Of a DNA stretch of 64,000 bases, positions 55,846 to 64,000 are shown one piece after another. The stretch spans positions 682,001-746,000 of the forward strand of contig NZ_CP045434.1 of NCBI RefSeq assembly GCF_009363895.1, in the 5' to 3' direction. Position 1 is the stretch's first letter. Each line of letters begins with the position of its first letter. The position numbers and the translations under genes were made by a program. This DNA is from Sphingomonas ginsengisoli An et al. 2013. Lineage in GTDB: Bacteria > Pseudomonadota > Alphaproteobacteria > Sphingomonadales > Sphingomonadaceae. The notes below the pieces were generated by a model, which saw only the letters and a program-made list of their open reading frames with translations, searched no databases and had not been told where the DNA came from.

Positions 55846-58152
55846 CATCCTTTACGCGCCGCGCATCGAGCCGAACCGCTCGAGCTGATCGATCCGCTTC
55901 CTCGCGAGGACGCGTCGCCGCCCGATTTCACGAACGAGCCCATGCCCGAATTCGAGCCCGATCAATGGGCGCGATCGCCTCAGGAGACGGGGCTCGGCGG
56001 GCGCCGCGTGCTGGGTATTACGCTGACCCTGCTGGCGGTCGGATGGATCGCCTTCGTCGCGCTGGGCGCTGGCAGCGCGCTGGCGGGCCAGGCGCTCAGT
56101 GCGCCGCTGGTCGCGCAATGGCTGGCGATCGCCGCCGGGCCGCTGGCCCTACTCGGCCTCACCTGGTTGATCTTCGGACGCACCCGCCGCCGTGAAGCGG
56201 AACGCTTCATCCAGTCGGTCCAGCAGATGCGGACCGAGGCGGGCAGCCTCGAAACGCTGCTCGGCGTGCTTCGCCAGCGCATCGACGAGGAGCAGGCCGC
56301 GCTCACCGGTATGGCCGACCGGCTGATGAGCCTCGGCGACGAGACCGGCAGCCGACTCGGGCAGGTCACGCGCGACCTTACCCAGGGATCCGAAACGCTC
56401 GCCCGGCACAGCGCCGCCCTTGATCGCGCCGCGGAAAGCGCGCGCACCGACATCGGCGTTCTCCTCAGCGACCTCCCGCAGGCCGAGCAATCGGCGCGAA
56501 CCATGGCCGAACAATTGCGCGGCGCGGGCAAGGATGCGGGCGAACAGGCCCGCCTGCTCGAGGAGCGCCTTGCGGGCATCACTGCCAAGGCCGCCGAGGC
56601 CGACCACAGCGTCGCCGGTGCGGCCGAGCGGCTGACCACCCAGCTTGGCGCGATCGAGGCTGCCGGCGCCACCGCCGGGAGCCGCCTCGATGCGGTCGCC
56701 ACCAGCGCGAGCAGCCAGGTCGACGCGCTCCTCGACCGCGCTACCCAGGCCCTGTCGGACATTCGCAGCGGCATCGACGGTCAGTCGGCCGCGGTCCATG
56801 CCTTGCTCGACCATAGCGCCGCGACCATGGGCCGCGCCGGCGCCGACGCGGCCGAGGCCGTCGGTCAACGGCTAACGGCTGCGGGCGCATCGCTCGACGC
56901 CCTGTCGTCGCGCATCGCCGAGCAGGACCGCGCCAGCCAGGGGCTGGTTGCGACCATCGAGCGCAGCCTCGCCGACCTTGATCACCGCTTCGTCGATCTT
57001 GCCGCCGAGGGTGATCTGCGCGCCAGCGCGATCGCGGCAAGCATCCAGCGCGTGCGGAACGAACTCGATTCGCTGGCGCTCCAGTCCAAGTCGAGCGACG
57101 GTTCGCTCGAGGGCCTGACCGCGCGCACCGACGCGTTGCGCGAAAGCGTGTCGACCCTCCACGCCGACTTGACCGACCGCCTCGGCAGCGCGCTGACCGA
57201 TGCCGAAGGCGGCGCCGAGCGACTGCTCTCCTCAGTCCAGGGCGCGCGGCCCGAGATTGAATGGATGCACCAGGCGGCGATCGAAGCCGCCGAGCGGATG
57301 GCTGCCACCGGTCAGGGCCTTGGCGATCACCAGGACCGCCTCAACACTCTCCTATCGACGATGAACGACGGGGTCGGATCGGCCGAGGAGCGGCTGACGG
57401 CGCTGCGGACGGCGATGGCCGAGGCTGGCGAGGAGGCCGGCAAGCTGCAGGCCGAGACCGCGCCCGCGCTGGTCCTGGCCATGGTCCAGGTTCGCGAGGC
57501 TGCAACCCATGCCGCCGAGCGCGCCCGCGAGGCGCTGGCGCGCGCTATTCCCGATGGCGCTGAACGCCTGTCGACCGAAAGCCGCGCCGCGATCGAGCGC
57601 GTGATCGCCGAAACGGTGACGGCGCAAATCGCCGAGGTCGAACAGGTCGCCGCCCGTGCCGTTGCCGCTGCCCGCAGTGCATCCGAGCGCCTGACCGGCC
57701 AATTGCTCACCATCGGCCAGACCGCTGCCGCGCTCGAACAGCATATCGACCAGAGCCAGGAAGCCGTCCGCGCCGCCGAGAGCGAGGCGTTCGGCCGCCG
57801 CACCGCAATGCTGATCGATTCGATGCATTCGGCCGCGATCGACGTCGGCAAGATCCTCTCGACCGATGTCGATGACCGTAACTGGCAGGAATATCTCAAG
57901 GGCGACCGCGGGGTCTTCACCCGCCGCGCCGTGCGACTGCTCAACAGCTCCGAGCAGCGCTCGCTCGCCAGCCACTACGACGCCGATCGCGAGTTCCAGG
58001 CTGGCGCCAACCGCTTCGTCGCCGACTTCGAGACGATGCTTCGGCGCGTGCTCGGCGAACGCGACGGCGGTCCGCTTGCGGTGACGCTGATGAGCAGCGA
58101 CATGGGCAAGCTCTACGCCGCCCTCTCGCAGATCGTCGCCGGCCGGCGCTAG
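55837..58152 (+). CDS. Large two-TM coiled-coil protein, unknown function
   Basis: A 771-residue protein with an acidic N-terminus, two membrane helices (about 57-80 and 91-113) and then some 520 residues of Ala/Glu/Arg/Leu-rich helical sequence, likely coiled coil, facing the cytoplasm or periplasm. The last 130 residues form a distinct domain ('MLIDSMHSAAIDVGKILSTD', 'NWQEYLKGDRGVFTRRAVRL', 'SSDMGKLYAALSQIVAGRR') with few coiled-coil features. The architecture resembles polar or division-site scaffolds such as Caulobacter TipN, but I claim no homology. It is divergent from the nucleotidyltransferase-like gene and ends by overlapping the DUF1467 gene stop. Confidence 0.75.
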   Translation: MMGHPLRAAHRAEPLELIDPLPREDASPPDFTNEPMPEFEPDQWARSPQETGLGGRRVLGITLTLLAVGWIAFVALGAGSALAGQALSAPLVAQWLAIAAGPLALLGLTWLIFGRTRRREAERFIQSVQQMRTEAGSLETLLGVLRQRIDEEQAALTGMADRLMSLGDETGSRLGQVTRDLTQGSETLARHSAALDRAAESARTDIGVLLSDLPQAEQSARTMAEQLRGAGKDAGEQARLLEERLAGITAKAAEADHSVAGAAERLTTQLGAIEAAGATAGSRLDAVATSASSQVDALLDRATQALSDIRSGIDGQSAAVHALLDHSAATMGRAGADAAEAVGQRLTAAGASLDALSSRIAEQDRASQGLVATIERSLADLDHRFVDLAAEGDLRASAIAASIQRVRNELDSLALQSKSSDGSLEGLTARTDALRESVSTLHADLTDRLGSALTDAEGGAERLLSSVQGARPEIEWMHQAAIEAAERMAATGQGLGDHQDRLNTLLSTMNDGVGSAEERLTALRTAMAEAGEEAGKLQAETAPALVLAMVQVREAATHAAERAREALARAIPDGAERLSTESRAAIERVIAETVTAQIAEVEQVAARAVAAARSASERLTGQLLTIGQTAAALEQHIDQSQEAVRAAESEAFGRRTAMLIDSMHSAAIDVGKILSTDVDDRNWQEYLKGDRGVFTRRAVRLLNSSEQRSLASHYDADREFQAGANRFVADFETMLRRVLGERDGGPLAVTLMSSDMGKLYAALSQIVAGRR

Positions 58153-58415
58153 CGCGGCGCCGTCACGTCGAGGTCGTCGGTGCTGATCCAGCCGAAGACG
58201 TAATTGGCGTAGAACAGACCGAACAGGATCGCGCCGACGATCGCGCTGCGCACGAGGTGCCGCTTGAGATCGAATTTGTGGGGTGCGCTGTCGGCCTGCC
58301 CGCGCACCTTGCCAGCGCCGACTTCCTCATCGGTCTTCACGCCGAACGGCAGCAGGGCAAAACCGGCGAAGCAGAAGAACAGAAAATAGATCGCCAGCGC
58401 CGACTGCCACTTCAT
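58149..58415 (-). CDS. DUF1467 family membrane protein
   Basis: An 88-residue protein with two membrane helices (residues 5-25 and about 57-77) separated by a polar loop 'TDEEVGAGKVRGQADSAPHK'. The family start 'MKWQSALAIYFLFFCFAGFA' and the 'LPFGV' motif are clear. Function is unknown; the family is alphaproteobacterial and often follows RNase J, as here, where its ATG overlaps the rnj stop (ATGA). It is the last gene of the nuo-to-rnj run. Confidence 0.9.
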   Translation of the reverse strand: MKWQSALAIYFLFFCFAGFALLPFGVKTDEEVGAGKVRGQADSAPHKFDLKRHLVRSAIVGAILFGLFYANYVFGWISTDDLDVTAPR

Positions 58416-60046
58416 GGGCGCACCACCAGCACTTCGACGACCGGCTTCTTGCCGGTCCAGGCGGTCGCGCAACGGCGCACGGCAAGCCGGACGTTCTCGC
58501 GCACCCGCTCCTCTTCCGCGCCGCGATCGACTGCGCGAGCCGCGCTGTCGACCGCGTCGCTGAGAAAATCGTCGCGATCGGCTTCGACCGGCAGCCCGAC
58601 CGCGCGGACAACCGGCTTGCCGAGCAGCGCATTATTCTTGCCCAGCGCGATGCTGACCGCGACGATCCCCTGATAGGCGAGCTTGCGCCGCTCATTCATG
58701 GTCGCTCCGCCCGCAGACAGGATGACGTCGCCGTCGAGCACCAGCTTGCCGATCCGCGCGTCACCGATCTTCTTGGGTTCGCCCGGCGCCAGGCGGACGA
58801 TGTCGCCGTCCTTCTGGAAGAAGGCCTGCGGAATGCCGCATTCTAGGCCAAAGCGCGCCTGCGCGCGGAGGTGGCGCGCCTCGCCGTGCACCGGAACCAG
58901 AACTTGCGGCCGAATCCAGCTGTACATCTGCTGCAGTTCGGGCCGACCCGGGTGCCCCGAGACGTGGACGTGGACCTGCCGGTCGGTCACGGTAACGACA
59001 CCCAGGTCGCTGAGCTGGTTCATGATCCGCCCAACCGCGACCTCGTTGCCGGGGATCTGGCGCGAGGAGAAAATAACCGTGTCGCCCTCACCAAGCTTGA
59101 GCTCATGCTGGCCCGACGCGATCCGGCCGAGCGCCGCGCGCGGCTCGCCCTGGCCGCCGGTCGCAAGGATCAACAGGTCGCGCTTGGGCAGGCGCATGGC
59201 CTCGTCATAACGCACCGTTTCAGGAAAATCCTTGAGGTAGCCCGCCGCCTTGGCAACCTTGACGTTGCGCTCAATCGACCGGCCCGCCAGCGCCAGGCGG
59301 CGTCCGGTCGCCTCCGCGACCCGTGCGATGGTGTCGAGCCGCGCGACGTTCGACGCGAAGGTAGTAATGAGCACGCGTCCGGGTGCCTCGCCGATGGCCT
59401 TGGTCAGGCCCTCGATGACGTCGCTCTCCGAACCCGATTCCTCCAGGCTGAACGCGTTGGTCGAATCCGACACCAAGGCGAGGATGCCCTGGTCCCCGAT
59501 CGCCTGCATCGTCTCGGCGCTGGCGGGCTGGGCGAGCACCGGGGTGCGGTCGATCTTCCAGTCACCGGTGTGGAAGACCTTGCCGTGCGGCGTCTCGATC
59601 AGCAGGCCGTTTCCTTCGGGAATCGAGTGGGCGAGCGGGACGTAGGTGACCGCGAACGGGTCGAGCGCAATGCGCTCGCCGCGTTCGACGATCTTGAGCG
59701 GGACCTGTCCCGAGAGGCCCTCTTCCTCGAGCTTACTGGCGATCAGCCCCGCGGTGAACGGCGTGGCGTAGATCGGCACCTTGAGGTCGGCGGCGAGGTA
59801 GGGGATCGCACCGATATGGTCCTCATGACCATGGGTGATGACGATCCCGACGAGGTCCTTGCGGCGATCCTCGATGAATTCGAGGTCGGGCAGCGTCAGC
59901 TCGATGCCGGGCAGTTCCGGATCGCCGAAACTCAGGCCACAGTCGACCATCAGCCATTTGCCCTGGCTGCCGTAGAGATTGACGTTCATGCCAATCTCGC
60001 CCGAGCCGCCAAGCGCGAGAAAAATCAGTTCGTTAGCAGGTGTCAC
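58412..60046 (-). CDS. rnj: Ribonuclease J
   Basis: A 544-residue metallo-beta-lactamase/beta-CASP ribonuclease with endo- and 5'-exonuclease activity, working in RNA decay and rRNA maturation. Motifs: 'GGSGEIGMNVNLYG', metal ligands 'THGHEDHIGAIPYL' near 75, 'HTGDWKIDRTP', 'VSDSTNAFSLEESGSE' and 'PVHGEARHLRAQARFGLECG'. Length is normal. The start is GTG at 60046, preceded by TAGGA at good spacing. It overlaps DUF1467 and follows coaX after 108 bases that may hold a promoter. Confidence 0.95.
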   Translation of the reverse strand: MTPANELIFLALGGSGEIGMNVNLYGSQGKWLMVDCGLSFGDPELPGIELTLPDLEFIEDRRKDLVGIVITHGHEDHIGAIPYLAADLKVPIYATPFTAGLIASKLEEEGLSGQVPLKIVERGERIALDPFAVTYVPLAHSIPEGNGLLIETPHGKVFHTGDWKIDRTPVLAQPASAETMQAIGDQGILALVSDSTNAFSLEESGSESDVIEGLTKAIGEAPGRVLITTFASNVARLDTIARVAEATGRRLALAGRSIERNVKVAKAAGYLKDFPETVRYDEAMRLPKRDLLILATGGQGEPRAALGRIASGQHELKLGEGDTVIFSSRQIPGNEVAVGRIMNQLSDLGVVTVTDRQVHVHVSGHPGRPELQQMYSWIRPQVLVPVHGEARHLRAQARFGLECGIPQAFFQKDGDIVRLAPGEPKKIGDARIGKLVLDGDVILSAGGATMNERRKLAYQGIVAVSIALGKNNALLGKPVVRAVGLPVEADRDDFLSDAVDSAARAVDRGAEEERVRENVRLAVRRCATAWTGKKPVVEVLVVRP

Positions 60047-60154
60047 TTCATATCCTATACGAGCCGACGAGCATGGTGCTGCCGGTCTTCAAGCCGATGC
60101 GATTTTGTCGGCGCGGGCGGGCATCGGCATGCCGCCAGCGCTCTTCATCTCGTG

Positions 60155-60940
60155 TCAGGTCGCCGGACGCGCCCGCTGCCAGAGCAAGGCCAACCCCTGG
60201 ATGGTGAGGTCGGGCTCGATGGCGTCGAACACGGCGGTATGGCGCTGGAACAGGGTAGCGAGGCCGCCGGTCGCGATGGTCGTCACGGGACAGCCGATCT
60301 CGGCTTTCACCCGCGCCAGCAGCCCTTCGATCATCGCCACATAGCCCCAATAGATACCGCTCAGCATCTGGCTCTGCGTGGTGCGACCGATCACGCTGTT
60401 ACCCTCCGGCGCCTCGATCGCGATCCGCGGCAGCTTGGCCGCCGCCGCGACCAGTGCATCGAGGCTGAGGTTGATGCCAGGCGCGATGATCCCGCCCTTG
60501 TAGGCGCCGCTGAAGTCGACCACGTCGAAGGTCGTCGCCGTGCCGAAGTCGATCACCACTAGGTCGCCGGCGTGCTTGTCGTGGGCGGCGATCGCGTTCA
60601 GCGCCCGGTCGGCCCCGACATTGTGCGGTTCATCGACGTCGAGCGCGATGCCCCAGCCCGCTGGCCCCTCCCCGGCCACCAGCGCCTTCTGGTGGAAATA
60701 CTTCTCGCTGAGGACCTGCAGATTGTGGAGCGCACGCGGCACGACGGTGCCGATGATGACGCCGCTGACATCCCCCTTGGCGTACCCCTCAAGCGCAAGC
60801 AACTGATGCAGCCAGACCGCATATTCGTCGGCGGTCCGCCGCGGGTCGGTCGCGATCCGCCAGCGCGTCTTGATCTGCCGCTCGTCGTCGACCAGCGCGA
60901 AGACAAGGTTGGTGTTACCGGCGTCGATTGCAAGCAGCAT
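60155..60940 (-). CDS. coaX: Type III pantothenate kinase
   Basis: A 261-residue ASKHA-fold kinase making 4'-phosphopantothenate, the first step of coenzyme A synthesis. Family motifs are the phosphate loop '[16 protein letters not shown]', '[15 protein letters not shown]', '[20 protein letters not shown]', '[11 protein letters not shown]' and '[11 protein letters not shown]'. It starts three bases after the birA stop. The order nuoN-birA-coaX-rnj is a familiar alphaproteobacterial arrangement. Confidence 0.96.
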   Translation of the reverse strand: MLLAIDAGNTNLVFALVDDERQIKTRWRIATDPRRTADEYAVWLHQLLALEGYAKGDVSGVIIGTVVPRALHNLQVLSEKYFHQKALVAGEGPAGWGIALDVDEPHNVGADRALNAIAAHDKHAGDLVVIDFGTATTFDVVDFSGAYKGGIIAPGINLSLDALVAAAAKLPRIAIEAPEGNSVIGRTTQSQMLSGIYWGYVAMIEGLLARVKAEIGCPVTTIATGGLATLFQRHTAVFDAIEPDLTIQGLALLWQRARPAT

Positions 60941-60943
60941 GGC

Positions 60944-61639
60944 TTATCCGAGCGTGACGTCGGCGGCATGGATGACACGCACCTCGCCGCTTTCCAAGCG
61001 CAGCCGCAGCGCGCCACTGCCGTCGAGTCCGTCGAAGGTCCCGCTCACCAGTTCGCCGGGCCCGCTGTGGACGCTAAGCGAGGTGCCCACCGGATGCGCG
61101 CTTTCAAGCCACAGGCCGGTGAGGGCTGGCAAGTCTTCACGCCAGCGCTGCAGCTCGCGTGCGAAGGCGGCGGCGAGCAGGGGCGCGAACGCCTCCGGAC
61201 TGACCAGCGCGATCGACGACAGCGCTGCGCTGGCCCGGTCGGGCAAATCGGGCGCGCTGGCGAGGTTGACGCCGAAACCGGCGACCACCCGGTCGCCGCC
61301 CCGCTCGAGCAGGATCCCGGCGAGCTTGCCGCTTCCCAGTAACAGGTCGTTGGGCCACTTCAGCATCAGGCCGGTGGCCGGGGCCGCGACCTCGACCGCG
61401 CGGATCAGCGCGAGCCCGGCGACTAGGGCAAGGCTTGGGGCCGGCGGATCGCTGTCGCGCAACCTGATCATGGTGGAGCCGTAGAAATTGCCGGCCGGGC
61501 TGACCCAGGTTCGGCCCTGACGTCCTCGCCCCTCCGTCTGGACTTTGGCGATCAGCCAGTCACCGTCACCGGCGGCCGGATCGGCCAACAGGTCACTGTT
61601 GGTCGACCCGGTCCGATCGACGAACCGGAGCCGGCTCAG
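60944..61639 (-). CDS. birA: Biotin--[acetyl-CoA-carboxylase] ligase, apparent CTG start
   Basis: A 231-residue biotin protein ligase without the N-terminal DNA-binding domain, so it only biotinylates carboxylase carrier protein. It has 'DRTGSTNSDLLADPA' near residue 10, 'TEGRGRQGRTWVSPAGNFYG', 'LKWPNDLLLGSGKLAGILLE' and a C-terminal SH3-like part. The frame has no ATG, GTG or TTG before the conserved STN motif for a long way into nuoN. The best start is CTG at 61639, which overlaps the nuoN stop as CTGA in the way ATGA overlaps do. The next TTG lies after the STN motif and would truncate the enzyme. Confidence 0.88.
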   Translation of the reverse strand: MSRLRFVDRTGSTNSDLLADPAAGDGDWLIAKVQTEGRGRQGRTWVSPAGNFYGSTMIRLRDSDPPAPSLALVAGLALIRAVEVAAPATGLMLKWPNDLLLGSGKLAGILLERGGDRVVAGFGVNLASAPDLPDRASAALSSIALVSPEAFAPLLAAAFARELQRWREDLPALTGLWLESAHPVGTSLSVHSGPGELVSGTFDGLDGSGALRLRLESGEVRVIHAADVTLG

Positions 61640-63063
61640 AACACGCTCGCCGCGTTCGCGGCCAGGCGCGAGAGGGGGATGATCAGCAGGTAACCGAGCG
61701 GACTGACGAACAGCGCGCAGGCGGCGATGAGCGCGCTTTGCAGCGGCTCGCGAGTACGCGCGAACGGCTCGGCCGGCTCGTCGAAGTACATGATCTTGAC
61801 GATCTTGAGGTAATAATAGGCGCCCACGACGGTCAGCACCGCCGCGGCGATCGCGAGCGGAAGCAGCCCGGCGTTCACCGCGGCCTGGAAGACCATCAGC
61901 TTGGGCCAGAAGCCGAACAGCGGCGGAATGCCCGCCAGGCTGAACATGAACATGGCGATGGCGAGCGCCAGCAGCGGCTGGGTCTGCGACAGGCCCGACA
62001 GGCTGGCGAGGCTCTCGACCGGGCGGCCTTCCGCATCGCGCATCCGCAGCACGCAGAGGAAGGCGCCGAGGGTCATCACGACGTAAACCGCCGAATAGAA
62101 TAGCACTGCCTGCGCCCCGGCGCGACCGCCGGCGGCCAGGCCGACCAGCGCGAAGCCGACGTTGTTGATGGAAGAATAAGCGAGCAGGCGCTTGATGTTG
62201 GTCTGGCCGTAGGCGGCGACGGCGCCGATCACGATCGAGGCCAGCGCGGCGAAGATCACGATCTGCCGCCACGCGTCGGTCGCCGGCCCCAGCGCGTCGA
62301 GGCAGACCCGGGTGCCAAGCAGCACGGCGGCGATCTTGGGTCCGGAGGCGAAAAAGGCGGTGACCGGGGTCGGCGCGCCTTCGTAGACGTCGGGCGTCCA
62401 CATGTGGAACGGCACGGCGGCGATCTTGAAGGCAATCCCGGCAAGGGTTAGCGCCAGTCCGACGATGAGCCCGAAGCCAACGTTGCCGCCCGCGAAGCCG
62501 ACGCTGATCCCGCTGAACAGCGTGGTCCCGGTGAAGCCGTAGAGCAGCGAGATGCCGTAGAGCAGGATGCCGGAGGCGAGCCCGCCGAGCACGAAGTACT
62601 TGAGGCCCGCCTCGGCCGAGCGCGCGTCGTGGCGGCGGTAGGAGGCGAGGACGTATGCGCTCAACGACTGCAGCTCGAGCCCGACGTAGAGCATCATCAG
62701 GTCGGTCGCCGAGACCATCACCGAGGCGCCGATCGCCGATAAGAGAATCAGCACCGGATATTCGCCGCTATGCTCGAAATGGCGGTCGAACCAGCCGTGC
62801 GCCATGATCACGGCCACCGCCGCGGACAGGTAGATGATGACCTTGCCGAAGGCGGCGAAGCCGTCGGCCGCGAACATGCCGCCAAACATCGGTCCCGTCT
62901 GCTGCGGCGCCCCGATCAGAGCGAAGCAAGCGCCGACCAGCGCGGCGACCGCAAGCCAGTGGGTCGCGGACGACCCGCGGCGGGCGAAGGCGGCGACCAG
63001 CATCAGCGCGATGGCCGCGAGCCCAAGGATGACCTCGGGCAGGATGGGTGCGAGACTATGCAT
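61636..63063 (-). CDS. nuoN: NADH-quinone oxidoreductase subunit N
   Basis: A 475-residue antiporter-like membrane subunit of complex I with 14 predicted helices. Visible are 'GWFDRHFEHSGEYPVLILLS', 'MLYVGLELQSLSAYVLASYR' with the TM5 Glu, 'FKIAAVPFHMWTPDVYEGAP' with the conserved Lys of the discontinuous helix, and 'LLAYSSINNVGFALVGLAAG'. Its ATG shares one base with the nuoM stop (TGATG) and its TGA overlaps birA. It is the last gene of the nuo operon. Confidence 0.97.
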   Translation of the reverse strand: MHSLAPILPEVILGLAAIALMLVAAFARRGSSATHWLAVAALVGACFALIGAPQQTGPMFGGMFAADGFAAFGKVIIYLSAAVAVIMAHGWFDRHFEHSGEYPVLILLSAIGASVMVSATDLMMLYVGLELQSLSAYVLASYRRHDARSAEAGLKYFVLGGLASGILLYGISLLYGFTGTTLFSGISVGFAGGNVGFGLIVGLALTLAGIAFKIAAVPFHMWTPDVYEGAPTPVTAFFASGPKIAAVLLGTRVCLDALGPATDAWRQIVIFAALASIVIGAVAAYGQTNIKRLLAYSSINNVGFALVGLAAGGRAGAQAVLFYSAVYVVMTLGAFLCVLRMRDAEGRPVESLASLSGLSQTQPLLALAIAMFMFSLAGIPPLFGFWPKLMVFQAAVNAGLLPLAIAAAVLTVVGAYYYLKIVKIMYFDEPAEPFARTREPLQSALIAACALFVSPLGYLLIIPLSRLAANAASVF

Positions 63064-64000
63064 CAGTGCGCGCCCTCGGCTGCGGCATGGTGGGCGGCGG
63101 CGGGCGCGGGATGGCCCGGGGTCGGGCGACTATCGCCCGCGGGCCGGACCCGCTCGAGCCGGGACAGCACGCGGCCAACGTCGGCGCGCATCGGCGCCAT
63201 GAAGCTGTCGGGATAGACCCCCATCCACAATACGATCACCGCGATCGGGGCGAGCAGCCACCATTCGCGCGCGTCGAGGTCGTTCATCGCCTTGGCCTCG
63301 GCAGTGCGCGCGGCGCCATAGCTGATCCGCCAGTAGAGGTAGAGCATGTAGGCCGCGCCGAGGATGATCCCGGTGGTGGCGAAGATCGCGCCCCAGGTCG
63401 ACACCTGGTAGGTGCCCATCATCGACAGGAACTCACCGACGAAGCCGCTGGTCCCGGGCAGGCCGACCGCCGCCATGGTGAACAGCAGGAACAGCAGCGC
63501 ATAGCCCGGCATATTGTCGGCCAGCCCGCCGTACTTGGCGATTTCGCGGGTGTGCATCCGGTCGTAGATCACGCCGACGCACAGGAAGAGCGCTCCCGAC
63601 ACCAGCCCGTGGCTGAGCATCACGATCAGCGCGCCCTCGAGCCCCTGACGGTTGAAGGCGAACAGGCCGAAGGTGACGAACGCCATGTGCGCGACCGACG
63701 AATAAGCGATCAGCTTCTTCATGTCGCGCTGCACCAGCGCGACCAGGCTGGTGTAGACGACCGCAATCGAGCTCAGGAGGAAGATCAGCGGCCATAGCTG
63801 CGCGCTCGCATCCGGGAACATCGGCAGCGAGAAGCGGATGAACCCGTACCCGCCCATCTTCAAGAGCACGCCGGCCAGGATGACCGAGCCCGCGGTCGGC
63901 GCCTGGACGTGCGCATCGGGCAGCCAGGTGTGGACCGGCCACATCGGCATCTTGACCGCGAAGCTGGCGAAAAAGGCCAGCCACAGCCAGGTCTGCAGCC
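63063..64000 (-). CDS. nuoM: NADH-quinone oxidoreductase subunit M, 5' end outside window
   Basis: About 312 C-terminal residues of the complex I subunit M. The frame is open to the right edge, so the N-terminal third is missing. '[20 protein letters not shown]' with '[20 protein letters not shown]' is the signature of TM7-TM8, including the proton-path Lys; '[20 protein letters not shown]' with TM helices 8-14 follows. The last 30 residues are a Pro/Ala/His-rich tail. It is coupled to nuoN by a TGATG overlap. Confidence 0.97.
   Translation of the reverse strand, partial: LQTWLWLAFFASFAVKMPMWPVHTWLPDAHVQAPTAGSVILAGVLLKMGGYGFIRFSLPMFPDASAQLWPLIFLLSSIAVVYTSLVALVQRDMKKLIAYSSVAHMAFVTFGLFAFNRQGLEGALIVMLSHGLVSGALFLCVGVIYDRMHTREIAKYGGLADNMPGYALLFLLFTMAAVGLPGTSGFVGEFLSMMGTYQVSTWGAIFATTGIILGAAYMLYLYWRISYGAARTAEAKAMNDLDAREWWLLAPIAVIVLWMGVYPDSFMAPMRADVGRVLSRLERVRPAGDSRPTPGHPAPAAAHHAAAEGAH

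Overview
This is a 64 kb chromosomal window from a GC-rich alphaproteobacterium, very probably of the Sphingomonadales (Sphingomonas or a close relative). The evidence is the PEPxxWA variant of the PEP-CTERM anchor, a Gel/Sps-like exopolysaccharide export set, CpdR beside an N-formylglutamate amidohydrolase, SapC, an 87-residue ATP synthase epsilon subunit, RNase J, DUF1467 and DUF2336 proteins, and the order nuoM-nuoN-birA-coaX-rnj. I see no phage, integrase, insertion sequence, rRNA or CRISPR array. The content is core chromosome with an envelope/exopolysaccharide module at the left end.

Layout. (1) 1-11.1 kb: exopolysaccharide region. A partial flippase and a PEP-CTERM protein are followed by two divergent operons. 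Leftward: TPR lipoprotein, polyprenyl glycosylphosphotransferase, WecG/TagA glycosyltransferase, SleB-like wall hydrolase. Rightward: Wza-like export protein, outer-membrane barrel, Wzz/GumC chain-length protein, CpsD-like tyrosine kinase. Together they would start the repeat unit on undecaprenyl phosphate, extend and flip it, then polymerise and export it. (2) 11.2-24.2 kb: parC, an exostosin-like glycosyltransferase, a LysR regulator with two small divergent ORFs, purC, a frameshifted DUF2306 gene, priA, a CAP protein, and a DNA-repair group (Fe-S photolyase, DUF1203, Ada). (3) 24.3-29.2 kb: F1 ATP synthase operon atpHAGDC. (4) 29.3-36.6 kb: orphan CpaF, a LuxR-HTH/DUF4019 membrane regulator, an aldehyde dehydrogenase, a SIMPL protein, and a TonB-dependent receptor with low-complexity inserts. 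(5) 36.8-42.8 kb: a TetR-regulated RND efflux operon with matching operator-like sites at tetR and at the efflux leader, then a pentanucleotide repeat and tRNA-Val(GAC). (6) 42.9-52.2 kb: cpdR, N-formylglutamate amidohydrolase, a structured intergenic region, sapC, a DEAD-box helicase, comEC, gltX, gltA. (7) 52.2-58.2 kb: a poorly understood signalling/envelope group: a histidine-kinase-like protein whose H-box lacks the histidine, a DUF2336-like protein, a nucleotidyltransferase-like membrane protein, and a large two-TM coiled-coil protein. (8) 58.1-64 kb: a tightly coupled leftward run nuoM(partial)-nuoN-birA-coaX-rnj-DUF1467.

Most interesting: the TetR/RND control region with a 13-codon leader ORF and overlapping hairpin; the histidine-less kinase and its neighbours; the frameshifted DUF2306 gene; the apparent CTG start of birA inside a CTGA overlap with nuoN; a structured RNA candidate behind sapC; and two tandem micro-ORFs divergent from a LysR gene. 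All calls come from reading the sequence. No database search was run.
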